Source: Cryptomeria japonica (lineage: Eukaryota; Streptophyta; Pinopsida; Cupressales; Cupressaceae). From it: a DNA stretch of 64,000 nucleotides. The translations under genes were made by a program, and so were the position numbers. Under the pieces are notes generated by a model. The model did no database searches and had not been told where the DNA came from. It was given only the letters and a program-made list of their open reading frames with translations. Location: the NCBI RefSeq assembly GCF_030272615.1, contig NC_081414.1, positions 338,996,502-339,060,501 of the forward strand, written 5' to 3'. This document shows positions 46,173 to 57,907 of the stretch, piece after piece; positions within the stretch are counted from its first letter, which is position 1, and each line of letters opens with the position of its first letter.

Positions 46173-49100
46173 ATGGCTTCCGCATCACATACTAGTTCCA
46201 ATGCACCCATTGATTCTGTAGACTTCATTCAACGGAAGTCAAAATACAATGCCCTATCTCAAATACCCATTGGGGTTATAGTGGAAGAAGGTATTTTCGA
46301 TTACATAGATTGTAAAATCAAAGACCTAGGGTCTCTTGTGATCCATTCCCAGTTGAGTTTGTTCTACGGGAAGGATAAGAAGATTAAACCAGAATTTAGC
46401 ATTCTGGAAAAGAAGAAAGTCCACAGCACAGTCTATTTTCTTGAAGAATTTTCAGATGATCACATTCACATCATTCTGAGCAAAGTTCATGGTGATAAGA
46501 TGTATTTAGAGTGGATGCATGATATCACACCAGAAGCGATTCATGCTGTCACTGGTTTTTGTAACATTGGGGAAGTGCCAGCCCTAAGGAAGGTCAGCAA
46601 GACTGAAATGTCCAAGATCACCAGTTCAGTGAGCGACTCATGTGGAATGACTGTCAACTAAATCAAGGACAATCTGGTCAAGTATGCCTGCATGGTGATA
46701 GGTTACTAGACGTTCTCTTCTAGCAGAATTAACTCTGTCTCTGCTGCAGCGGTAAATGTTGCTTACAGGATGATTAAGGAAGATGCATCATTTGAGCTAT
46801 GCACTTGTATGCAAAGACAACTTCTATTGAACCTCAAGTCGATCAAACAGGACAATGCATTAAGATTTAAGTTCAGAAAACTACTAGTTGGGTTGTTCTT
46901 CTACTTCCAAGGTTGCTTCCCAGGAGTTGGAGATATTCAGTGGTCTACCGACCAACCAATGTCAAAGCAAATCAAGGAAAGCCTGCAAGCGGTTGGAACA
47001 GGTTATCCAGAAGTGCTGAACAGATACTTTGATGAGTTTAAATGCAAGATGAACCAAAGGATAAGAATATCTGGTGATATAATCAAAAAGTATGAGGAGG
47101 ACATCTGCTTCACCATCAAAGTTGATGTGTGCATAATGGAGGCAGTTGAGCCTAGATAGGAAGAAGTGGAACCAATGGGATATGAGGTAATGAATGATAT
47201 ACTGGATGGGTATGCCTCTACCCTACTTGCCTCGCCTCTTGATCCAAAGGCAAAGAGAACCGACACCTATCTAGAAAGGGTTACACCGGTTAAAGAACCC
47301 TCAGTAAAGAAGGGAAAGGCAGTGCCTTCAGCATCAACACCGGTTACTGTAGCCAATCCCAAAGTGACCAAGCGGTCACCAGTAAAGAAGAAACTGAAAG
47401 CCGCACCTGTTAAAGTCTTTGAGAGGAAGCACAAGACAAAAAGAAACACACCAGACTCAGAGGACACTATGTTTGAAGAACAACCTAAGAAGACTAGGCA
47501 ATCGAAGAAAAAGACAAAGAATGAACCGGCAACATTGGCACCAGTAAATATTGACATTTCTTCTTACAAACCTTTGACACATTGTCAAAGAACCATTAAG
47601 AATATTAGGAGAAAATTGCTGAATGATTTAATAGATCATTTTGATGATTTCAATAATGATGAAAATGAAGAAGTTGAACAGGAAATCATTAAGTATTTAT
47701 GTGTTAATGACCGGTCGCCATCAGACATCAAATCTATGACACCGGATTCTTTGTATAATTCTTTAGACATCAAATGGTGCATTGCCATTGAAAAAGAACA
47801 GGAAATAAGAGAGGAAATATTTGCACAATATTTTCCTGGCGTATCTAATTCAAAACTCTATGAAATCATGGAGAACTATAAAGGCCTCTTCTTCATGAGA
47901 AGAAGAAGACTCATGTTGCTTGAAGGAAAAACCTCTGAAGTGGTGAAAGATACTCACTCTCATACCAAAGCCGCTCTGAGATTGCATCAAGTATCTGAGG
48001 CAAACTAGAAAGCTGAAAAGGAACTGGAAATCAAAAAACCAGATGAGGTCTTCGACAATGAAGGAAACCCGATTACTAAACTGGTAGACATTATTGATGT
48101 TGATGCTCTGGATGTAGAGGATGTTACTTTGGATGCACCAGTAGAAACAAAAGGTTAGGAGAAACAGGAGGAAGACAAGAGAAAATAGGCAGAGGAGGAA
48201 AGGAAGAAACATGAGATGGAAAAGACAAAATAGGCAAAATAGGAAAAAGAGCAAGAGGAAGAGAAGAAAAAGAAAGAGGATGAGAAGAAAAAGAAAGAGG
48301 AAGAGAATGAGACAAAAAAGAAAGAGGAAGAAAAGAAAAAGGAAGAGGAGAAAAAGAAATAAGAAGATGAGAAGAAGAAGAAGGAAGCAGAAAAGGAAGA
48401 GGAAAAGAAGAAAGAAGAGGAGAAGAAGAAGAAGGATGAAGATGAAGTGAAGCGGAAAGAGGAGGAGAAAATGAAGGCAAAAGAAGACAAGAAAAGAGAA
48501 GCGGCACAGAGCACTCAGATGGAGACTCCAAAGGCAACTGGTAGTCAAGCCAAACTGGTTGACACTACCAGTCCCATTGACCTCCAGTCTGCAAATGAAT
48601 CGGAGCTGCTGCAGAGCATTAAACTTGCTCAAGAGCGAATGGATGCTCTAAGGAGGAAAAAGGAGGAAGATGTTATCCAAACTATGGTGGAAACACTCAC
48701 CAATTTGATACCCAGTACAAACCTCCCCAGTACCAATTCCTCACTTTCTTGATTAAAGCTTCTATGTACAGTTGTGGATGACTAGGTCCAAAGCTTGGAA
48801 GAAGTTGTAGAATCAAATGCCAAAAAGGAGCATGAAAAGGCTCTGAACATTGCCTTAGTGAAGAAGTTGAATGAGCTTTGGTCAGAACTTCAGAAGGCAC
48901 AAAAGGACATCAAAGATGCAATGGATGAGGGCAATCTACTACTCAACAAGATTTGTCAACCTTATTTATTCTGTGATGATGTGCTCACTCAGAAGGACAA
49001 ACTGCAATCTGATATGCAGTCATTTATTAGCACCTTCAAGATGCCATATGATTCCTTTTCCACATATGGTCCAACTGGTCATTGGCTTCAACTCTAGTCT

Positions 49101-49385
49101 ACAAGACTTGAGGCAAAGATAAGCAACCAGACACATAATTTGCAGGAACTTCAACTGATCCTACTGCCACAACTGCAAATTCTCTAGAAATGCTATCTAA
49201 ATCTAGATGCCCTAATGGTCACTCAAGAGATGAGCACGATAGATGCCATGGAAGAACAGGTCTCTCAGATGCAAACAGAGAAAGAGGTGGCTACCTCCCT
49301 ACTTCAGTCATGGCCCTTATCCATGAAGCAATTTTTATAGGACTTTAAATCAGTTTCTGACAAATTTTACTCTTTATTGTCATAA
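46173..49385 (+). pseudogene. Element H ORF2: large protein of unknown function
   Basis: A single frame from ATG 46173 (MASASHTSSNAPIDSVDF) to TAA 49383-49385, 1071 codons including the stop, with 14 premature stops (11 TAG, one TGA, two TAA) and no net frame change. N-terminal ~330 residues are globular (SQIPIGVIVEEGIFDYID, LEWMHDITPEAIHAVTG, NLKSIKQDNALRFKFRKLLV, PGVGDIQW, YFDEFKCKMNQRIRISGDI). A basic Pro/Lys-rich linker follows (residues ~365-450), then a helical segment. Next is a Lys/Glu repeat region of roughly 110 residues (48170-48500), and a C-terminal coiled coil (EHEKALNIALVKKLNELW, LTQKDKLQSDMQSFISTF). Element D encodes a homologue of the N-terminal part. It has none of the catalytic motifs of pol or of an obvious transposase. 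Role unknown. Confidence 0.8.
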
Positions 49386-49683
49386 ACTCTTATTTTGTTA
49401 ATGCAAATTGAACAAGGGTTATTCAGCTGTACTTTGTCATTGTTGGCAAAGGGAGAGTATTATACTTGATTTCAAATTTTGACGGGGAATAGTATCTGTA
49501 TTTAAATTTTGATGCATGCTATGTCTACTTTCATGTCTATCTCTGTAAGAAAGTAGTATACATTGTATTGTTTACAAAAGGGATAGTGTATATGCTTAGG
49601 GGGAGTAATTTTCATTATGGCATATTTTTTTTGTTGTAAAACACTTAGATGTCAAAATTTTCCTAAGTGTTTCCATCAATGCC
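49386..49683 (+). other. Element H 3' untranslated region
   Basis: About 300 bp between the ORF2 stop and the polypurine tract, with earlier purine runs such as AAAGGGAGAG and AGGGGGAG (near 49450 and 49598). No coding sequence. Confidence 0.6.
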
Positions 49684-49695
49684 AAAGGGGGAGAT
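49684..49695 (+). other. Element H polypurine tract
   Basis: AAAGGGGGAGAT directly before the 3' LTR; the same sequence (minus reading) precedes the Copia-E 3' LTR, so these families share plus-strand priming signals. Confidence 0.9.
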
Positions 49696-50866
49696 TGTTG
49701 ACATTTTTGATGATTGATGTTGTGATTGTTATTGATAGACACACACTTGCTTTGAGATCACCTTTTTGTATGTATAAGCTAAGCTCAACTGATAATTGTT
49801 ACAAACTGGTATCATATTGTAGTCTTTAGACTATTGATGTTATGCAGAAAGTGGTTACCGATATCAAGAGGTATAAAGACCCCAAGCGGTTCGAGGATCT
49901 CAAGCATTATGAAGGATCAAAGTGGTAGAACACATATTTCCCAGTCTTCATTTTTGACAAACCGACAACCGGTATTTTGCGTAAACTGGTATTTTGTATC
50001 AATCGTTAATACTCTATGATGAGTTACCAACCGACATTTTGTGATGAGTTACCATCCATCGATTGTTTGACAGTGCCGACACTTTGGCGATGCTTTTTGT
50101 GTCGTGTGACCAAATATGTATAGATACACTAAACCTAGGAAATTGTATTGTAATCCTATTGGACCGACATGAAATCAGATTCCTTTATAAGGACATCATG
50201 TCTAGGGTTTTATGTTGTTAGGGTTTTGAAAGTGGTTGATGAGTTTTTGTAAGTACGATCAAAGAAGAGAAGTTTAGGTCTGTGAGAGAAGGTAGAGTGT
50301 GAATGTGTTGAAGACTGAAGTAATGCTGGAATGCATTAAGAACGAGCTATCAAGGATCTAACCAAGCAATCTGTGCTACCTACTAGATCACTCACTTGTT
50401 GATTACTGACATCTTCGACAAGTCTAAAGCCCTTAACCGAGTAGGCCCATAAATCCTTTTGTAAATCCTCTAACAAGGTGGTTCACATCTATGGATCTAA
50501 AATCCTCCAGCAAGGTAGTCTTTAATTGGACTTATCTCCTAACAGAGATTGATATTCCTAACAGGATCTGTTCTGGTAAAGAATATTGTATGACCTTAAC
50601 CGGTCTGACCTTAACCAGTCTGGTTTCTATTCTGCAGATAGTTACTTGTGAGTTTCATCTCAGCATGGTTTTTCCCATTTGGGTTTCCACGTCAAATATC
50701 TTGTGTTATGGTGTTATTGCGAGTGAATGCCTTATTTGCTATATGGTTTGCATGTGTGTTAACCAGTTTGTTTGTTAAACTATTTTACCGGTCTACTACT
50801 AGACTGTTTAAGTGTTTTTCAGTAAATTTTGGTATACTAATTCACCCCCCCTCCTAGTATTTATCA
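49696..50866 (+). repeat. Element H 3' LTR
   Basis: 1171 bp, TGTTGACATTTTTG to TATTTATCA, close to the 5' LTR with scattered transitions and small indels. Followed by TSD AACTG. Confidence 0.93.
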
Positions 50867-51892
50867 AACTGATCTTGCTAGGGATCACCTGGTTAAGGGA
50901 TGGATAAATACCCTGTTAAAGGTTAGAACCCTATTTGAGGTTACCTCAGAAGAGGATTTGAAGAACTCATTGATTTGGGTCACCCTGTTAAAGGATTTAC
51001 ACAAAGCCTATTAAAGCTACCTGGTTAAGGGATTTTACAACTACTGGAATGGTTAGAAATCAACAGGTAATACACTAATATGATAACAACACTCAATGCC
51101 AATGCAGATCCACTTTAGTTCCTTTGCTTCTGTAGTCACACTCTACAGGTATCAACACACTCCTCTGGTTTGACAAGAATCAAGTATCTCTTCACTTGGA
51201 TACACACATAACATTTGCCAACAAATTCACAATGCAAATTATTAGCGACCTTATAGAAAACAGATAGGTCGGTAGCATAAACCATAAACCCTAAACATTT
51301 AGGTTATCAATACAGTCGGTCCAATCCTGACCGTTCAAAACACATTGCATTGAATAAAATAATCTTGAATAGATCTAAAGACATTCTCCATCATTTGTTC
51401 TTTGCCACTTCAGGAAGCTGATAACCCATCATGCGCTCTCCACCATTTACTAATACTTTGCACATTCCCGAGGTAGATAGGATCAATCTTCTTCATGCAA
51501 GATCCTCAAGGAAATCCTTCACGCACACAAGGCTGACATGACAACATGATCTGATCTCCATTTCAATGCTAACCCATCACAAAATGTTGTCTGTCAAATC
51601 ACACAGACTTGAAATGCATCAATCAAAAATCCTGAAGCTGAGACTACCAACCGGTAGTCATACCAAATGAAACCCTGATACAAAACTTTCCATATACCGG
51701 TTCACATTCCAACATACCGGTTCACTTGAACAAACATACCGCTTCACTTTTTCACATATACTATTTCACATCATCATACCGATTCTCTTGCCAGTTTGCT
51801 TACTTCAATATACCGGTTCATACTTCAACATATTGACATCAATGACAACATACAATACCATCATATCATCAAGCTATGCACATATGCCAACA

Positions 51893-52134
51893 ATCTCCCC
51901 CTTTGGCATTGCTGACAATATACAAAGATATCTCTCCGCTTCACATCTTCTCCCCAATACTGCAGATATCTTCTCCGCTTCACATCTTCTCCCCCTTTGA
52001 CAATAATGCCAAAGTGGAGGCACATACAACTATGTTCCACTATGCTGCTCCCCCTGAGGAGTAGCATCCATCAACACATCAATCCTGAAAAAGATTTTTC
52101 AATGCAATACTTGACTGATGTGGAGCACATACCT
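51893..52134 (-). other. Copia-C polypurine tract and 3' untranslated region
   Basis: Minus-strand AAAGGGGGAGAT abuts the LTR at 51893-51904; a second similar tract lies near 51990-52000. Much of this stretch is duplicated at 57722-57907. Confidence 0.75.
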
Positions 52135-55100
52135 TTAGTTCACCTCTTGAAGGGGAAACACCCCTAATTTACCTCTTAAATAGGTAAATTTAGCCTTCGG
52201 TAGAGGCTTGGTGAATATGTCTGCTAACTTCTCCTTACAGAAAACATGTTCCAATACAACCTCTTTGTTCTGAACTTTCTCCCTCAAGAAATGATACTTG
52301 AGCTTGAAGTTCTTGGTTCTAGCATGCAATACCGGATTCTTGGAAATATTAATTGCACTTGTGTTATCACAAAATATACTCAACGGTTCAGATACAAGAA
52401 CTTTGAAACCACTTAATACATGCTTCATCCAAATTGTTTGAGTGCAGTTCATAAATGCTGCTACATATTCTACTTCTGCTGTAGACTGAGAGATACAACT
52501 CTTCTTCTTACTCATCCATGAGACTAGTCTACCACCAAGAAAGAATGCACCACCGATTGTTCTCTTCCGGTTGTCCACATTACCAACCCAATCGACATTT
52601 GTAAACACTTTGAGATTGAAATCATTACTATATAGATACCACAATGCATAGTCAATAGTTCCCTTCAGATATCTAAGAATCCGCTTGACTGCTACCAAGT
52701 GGGATTCTCTTGGACTTTTCTGGAAACGTGCAGTAATGCCCACTACATTTGCAATGTCTGGTCTGCTGTGTACTACATAGTGTAACTTACCAATCATTGA
52801 TCAGTATTCCTTCTCATTCACCAGTGCTAAGTCATCTTCTTTTGACAACTTACAACCGGTCACCATTGGTGTACCAACTGGTTTGTTGTCTTCCATGCCA
52901 AAGGTCTTGAACACCTCTTTGACATACTTGGATTGAGTGATAAAGATACCACCTTTCATTTGTTGAATCTATAGTCCAATGAAGAACTTAATCTCCCTGA
53001 TAAGTGACATCTCAAATTCTTTCTTCATCTCATCTGCAAAATCATGAATCATCTTGTCATCTCCATCAAAAATTATGTCATCAACAAATACTTCATAGAT
53101 CAGGATCTGATCTCCTTTTGACTTTAGATAGATATTGCTATCTTCACTTATTCTTTCAAATCCAATCTTCACAAGATGGGAGTGTAGACATTCATACCAT
53201 GCTCTAGGTGCCTACTTCGATCCATACAAGGCTTTATGTAGCCTACACATCATGTCACCATCTTTTGATAGGGCAAATCCATTTGGTTGCTCTATATACA
53301 CCTCCTCTTCAAGTAATCCATTCAGGAATGAAGATTTTACATCCATTTGATACACTTTGAATCCCTTGAAGGCTACATATGCAAGAAGCATTCAAATTCC
53401 TTCCAATCTAGCTATGAGAGCAAAGGTTTCTCCATAGTCTTCTCCTTCTTCTTGAGCATATCCCTTACACACCAATCTGGCTTTGTTTCTTACGACTGTG
53501 CCATCTTCATTCAGCTTATTTCTGAAAACCCATTTGGTGCCAATAACATTTTTATGCTTAGGTCTGGGTACCAAAGACCATGTACCATTCTTTTCTATCT
53601 GGTCAAGTTCCTCTTCCATTGTCTTGATCCAGTCTTCATCTTTGTCTGCCTTTTTAAATGTTTTAGGCTCAAATTTAGAGATCATGCAAGAGTTTTCTCT
53701 GACCTTTCTTCTTGTAATAATTCTTGCATCCTTATCTCCTATGATCTTCTTTGGATCATGGTTCAGCTTTACATACCTAGGAATGATCTTAATAGATTCC
53801 TCTAGCTTTTCCTCTTCATCCTCATCTTCATTAGCATCAACATCTACCAGTGTAGGAGCACTGTTACTGGTACTTGGTTGTTTTGCAACCGGTTCCTAGA
53901 AGGTTACAACCGGTTCATCTACCTCTTGCTCACTGCTAGTTTCCTTAGGTTTCTCAGAGGTTTCATCAACTTTGACATCGATACTTTCAACAATTCTCTG
54001 AGTCCTATTGTTTAAACACTTGAGAGCTTTTCTCTTGGTGGAATATCCTAGGAATATACCCTCATCACATTTTGCATCAAACTTACTCCTCACTCCTCTT
54101 GATATAACACTTGCTGCCAAACACTCTAAAGTAGTTTACTATAGGAGTCTTACTAGTCCAATACTCATAATGTGTTTTATCCTTACCTTTCTTGATGACT
54201 ACCCGGTTCATAGTGTAGACTGTAGTGCTCACTGATTCTCTCCAAAAGGTGTGAGCAACCTTTCCTTGGATCGACATTGTTCTGGCTGCTTCAGCTACAA
54301 TCTGGTTGTTCCTCTCTGCTATGCCATTTTGTTGTAGAGTCTAGGGGGAAGACAGTTGCCTCTTGATGCCATTCTCTTCATAGTACTTATTGAATTCTCC
54401 AGAAGTGAACTCACCTCCTTGATCGGTTCTAAGGCATTTGATTCTCTTACCACTTTCCTTTTCAACTAGTGCTCTGAAGGCTTTGAACTTTCCAAAAGCT
54501 TCAGACTTGTCTTTCAAGAATGTGACCCACATCATTCTTGAGAAATCATCAGTAAGAATCATAAAGTACCTATCTCCTTGAACACTCCTAGTTTTCATAG
54601 GACCACACAAATCAGTATGCACAAGATCAAGTACATTTTTTGCTATGAAAGATTTACCTTTGAAGGTTGAGGAAGACATTTTCCCCAGTTGCCATTCTCT
54701 GCACAAAGGATTCTCTGGTTTGTTCAATACAGGCAATCCCATAATGGCCTTGATCTTACTAGCCTTCATAATGTTATCAAAATTTATATGGCAGAGTCTC
54801 CTATGCCATATCCAACTATCATCATACTTAGCCATTAGACATTGGCTGATATTTGCATTTAACTGAAATAGGTTAGCTTTGGTCTGCATACTGGTGGCCA
54901 TTGGTTCACCACTCTTTCCTTTTATTTTGCACACTCCATCTTTGAATTCTAGAGTAAGTCAATTATCATTCAGCTGAGCAATACTTATAAGGTTACGTGT
55001 GAGACCTTCTACCCAATACACATTGTCAGCACTGCTTTTTCCATTTAGAGAGATGGAACCTTTTCCTTTTACCATACAAGGTGCATCATTACCAAATCAG

Positions 55101-56216
55101 ACTACACCTCCATCATACTCTTCCAAAGACAAAAAATTTCTCTGGTCACCAGTCATGTGGTGAGAACAACTACTGTCAATAATCCATTCATTAGAACTAT
55201 CAAAGCGGGAGACAAGAGCCTTCTTGTCTGACACATCTTCCTTGACAGCTACAAATACTATGTCTTCACTTTCTTCATCTTCTGATTCATCATCAGTGAC
55301 ACCTTCATCAACTGCAACAAGACAGTTTCTCTTGTTTCCTCCTTTGAACTTTTTGAACCTCTTCGGTTTGTCCTTATTATCCCCATTAGGATAGTTAACA
55401 ACAATGTGTCCAATCCTTTTGCAAGAAAAGTATTTCAAAGGGAGCTTACCTCTGTATTTACCAATTCCCTTAGGAAGTCTCTTGGCTAGAAGAGCTTCAA
55501 ATTCCATTAGGATTTCTTCATCATCCATATCTCTGCTTTGTCTAGGTTCACAACTGGTACTAACTTCTTTACCTTTTCTAGATAGTGCAGTAGATGCTTT
55601 AAAGGATGAATCAGTCTTCTGGACACTGCCATCATAACTGTTTAGCTCATAAGCGGTCAATTTAGAAATGATAGAATCAAGGGACACCTTTGTCTTGTCA
55701 ATTGATCTCAACTCCTGAATAGTGGCAACCCTTGTTGCATAGACTGGTAATAAGGTTCTCAAAACTTTTCTAACAATGGTGGAATCATCCATTGTACCTC
55801 CTACACTCTTGATGTCTCCAACAATAGTTTTAATCCTTATCCCATATTGTTGAATGATCTTTCCTTCAACCATCCACATATCTTCAAACTTTCCTCTAAG
55901 GCTTTCTTCATTATCTTGCTTCACATGCTCATCACCACCATAGATAGACTCCAGAGTATCCCATACATCTTTGGGATTGTCTTTTTCTTAAACATCAATA
56001 AACTCAACATCAGAAAGGCTACTGATAAGAGCTTCCATGACTTGTCCATTCTCCTGAATTTCTCTTCTTTGATCATCAATGAGAGTACCGGTAGGGACAA
56101 CATAAGTATTCTCAACATAGCTCCAGTGTTGAGCACCCATGCTTTTAATGTTTCATTCTATCCTTCCATATCTTAAAGTTGTCTCTATTGAACTTAGGAC
56201 CTTCCCTCTTCATCAT
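52135..56216 (-). pseudogene. Copia-C gag-pol polyprotein remnant
   Basis: Gag starts MMKREGPKFNRDNFKIWKD at 56216; a frame change follows near 56150, then VDTLESIYGGDEHVK-type UBN2 sequence. The knuckle is degenerate (FSCKRIGHIVVNYP; outer Cys lost). Protease reads IIDSSCSHHMTGD, so the DSG of the active site has become DSS. Integrase: HTDLCGP, LRTDQGGEF, and QNGIAERNN with Asn for the usual Lys. [42 protein letters not shown] and catalytic FVDDIIFDG near 53065-53090. RNase H covers 52135-52797 (VDWVGNVDNRKRTIGGAFFLGG, CDNTSAINISKNPVLHARTK, LADIFTKPLPKAKF). A TAG replaces the Gln of the YGLKQAPRAW motif near 53214. More TAG and TGA stops interrupt it elsewhere. Confidence 0.92.
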
Positions 56217-56273
56217 TAGAATAGGATTTTTTCCTCAAGTGGTTAAGCTTACAACACAAAGGACCTGGAGGAT

Positions 56274-56287
56274 GCTCTGATACCAAT
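56274..56287 (-). other. Copia-C primer-binding site
   Basis: Minus-strand ATTGGTATCAGAGC, a perfect match to the tRNA-Met complement. Confidence 0.88.
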
Positions 56288-57721
56288 TGATGAATAATGA
56301 TTAATACAAAGTACTCAACTAACTGGTAAACAGGATCACTGATCTAAAACAAGGCACTACCGGTAAAACACAGAGAGATTGTGAAACACACAAACTGGTA
56401 ACACTTAGATCTTCTCCAAACCTAATATCTCTTTTCCACTTCACCCATGTGCATAAACAAGTAATACATAAAAAATATAAAGGCCATTGGATCAACATGC
56501 ATTACCGCTTAACAGAAAATACTAATCATCACATGAAAAGGCATCACACATGACACACTAATTTTTCACATGGAAACCCAACTGGGAAAAACTACGGTGG
56601 GGATGAATACCCACAAGTTGTTCTTTGAACTCTTCTGAAGTCCCCTCTATTAGGATCCTAGTCTAGTTAAGGACTTTACAATAGGTTCTACTAGGAACCG
56701 ATCCTTCTAGGGATCACCCAATTAAGGGATGGCTAAATACCTTGTTAAAGGTTAGAACCCTATTAAAGGTTACCTCGCAAGAGGATTTGAAGAACTCATT
56801 GATTTGAGTCACCTTGTTAAAGGATTTACACAAAGCCTGTTAAAGCTACCTGGTTAAGGGATTTTCCAACTACTGAAATGGTTAGAAGTCAATAGGTAAT
56901 ACACTAATCTGATAACAACACTCAATGCCAATTTAGATCCACTTTAGTTCCTTTGCTTCTGCAGTCACACTCTATAGGTATCAACACACTCCTCGGGTCT
57001 GACAAGAATCAAGTATCTCTTCACTTGGATACACACATAACATTTTCCAACAACTTCACAATGCAAATCATCATTGACCTTATAGAAAATAGATAGGTCG
57101 GTAGCATAAACCCTAAACCCTAAACATTTAGGTTATCAATATAGTTGGTCCAATCCTGACCGTTCAAAACACATTGCATTGAATAAAATAGTCTTGAACA
57201 GATCTCAAGATGTTCTCCATCATTCGTTCTTTGCCGCTTCAGGAAGCTGATAACCCATCACGTGCTCTTCATCATTTACTGAGACTTTGCACATTCCCGA
57301 GGTAGATAGGATCAATCTTCTTCATGCAAGATCCTCAAGGAAATCCTTCACGTGCATAAGGCAGACGTGATAACACGATTTGATCTCCATTTCAATGCTA
57401 ACCCATCACAAAATATCGTCTGTCAAATCACACAGACTTGAAATGCATCAACCGGAAATCCTGAAGCTGAGACTACCAACTGGTAGTCATACCAATTGAA
57501 ACCCCAATACAAAACTTTCCATACACCAGTTCACATTCCAACATACCGGTTCACTTGAACAAACATACCGCTTCACTTTTTCACATATACTATTTCACAT
57601 CATCATACCGGTTCTCTTGCCAGTTTGCTTACTTCAATATACCGGTTCATACTTCAGCATATTGAGATCAATGACAACATACAATATCATCATATCATCA
57701 AGCTCTTCACATATGCCAACA
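56288..57721 (-). repeat. Copia-C 5' LTR
   Basis: 1434 bp; plus reading starts TGATGAATAATGATT and ends CATATGCCAACA. Uninterrupted where the 3' LTR carries element H. ACCGGTTCA and ACCGCTTCA motifs recur at 57480-57660, that is, in U3. Confidence 0.9.
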
Positions 57722-57907
57722 ATCTCCCCCTTTGGCATTGATGACAATATACAAAGACAATATACAAAGATATCTCTCCGCTTCACATCTTCTCCCCAAT
57801 ATTGCAGATATCTTCTCCACTTCACATCTTCTCCCTCTTTGACAATAATGCCAAAGTGGAGGCACATACAACTATGTTCCACTATGTTGCTCCCCCTAAG
57901 GATTAGC
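57722..57907 (-). repeat. Displaced copy of the Copia-C polypurine-tract region
   Basis: Matches 51893 to about 52068 but lies outside the 5' LTR, where flanking DNA is expected; contains an internal duplication of ACAATATACAAAG near 57745-57770. It joins element A sequence at about 57908. Confidence 0.85.

Larger units (their letters stand above)
43238..50866 (+). mobile_element. Element H: LTR element with two unusual ORFs and no pol
   Basis: TG...CA ends (TGTTGGCATTTTTG to TATTTATCA) with TSD AACCG (43233-43237) and AACTG (50867-50871). The uninterrupted Copia-C 5' LTR shows the empty site (TAGGAACCGATCC). LTRs are 43238-44415 (1178 bp) and 49696-50866 (1171 bp). Primer site 44416-44430, polypurine tract 49684-49695. 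The 5.3-kb interior holds ORF1 (coiled coil plus four CCHC knuckles) and ORF2 (about 1070 codons, unknown). I see no protease, integrase, RT or RNase H motif on either strand, so mobilisation must have used enzymes in trans. A second, diverged member is element D. Confidence 0.93.
42754..51892 (-). repeat. Copia-C 3' LTR (interrupted by element H)
   Basis: Segments 42754-43237 and 50872-51892 together match 56288-57721. The total of about 1.5 kb is some 70 bp longer than the other LTR, which lacks the AGGGCGTGAATCAGTAT hairpin region near 42800. ACCGGTTCA-type motifs recur at 51650-51830. Confidence 0.87.
42754..57907 (-). mobile_element. Copia-C: LTR retrotransposon with H nested in its 3' LTR
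   Basis: 3' LTR on the left (42754-51892, interrupted by H), gag-pol 52135-56216, primer site 56274-56287, 5' LTR 56288-57721. Beyond the outer end of the 5' LTR lies a second copy of the element's own polypurine-tract region (57722-57907), so the structure is LTR, internal, LTR, partial internal. It then joins element A at a point about 570 bp further on than the left insertion point. This fits LTR-mediated recombination to a tandem array followed by a deletion. No right TSD survives. Lineage is the same as Copia-B and Copia-E. Confidence 0.88.

Noticed and set aside
48124-48632. Long minus-strand frames (up to 260 codons) rich in Ser, Phe and Leu, opposite the Lys/Glu repeat of H ORF2
   Set aside because: They are antisense shadows of GAA/AAG/AGA repeats; the composition follows directly from the plus-strand frame, which has homology to nothing on the minus side.
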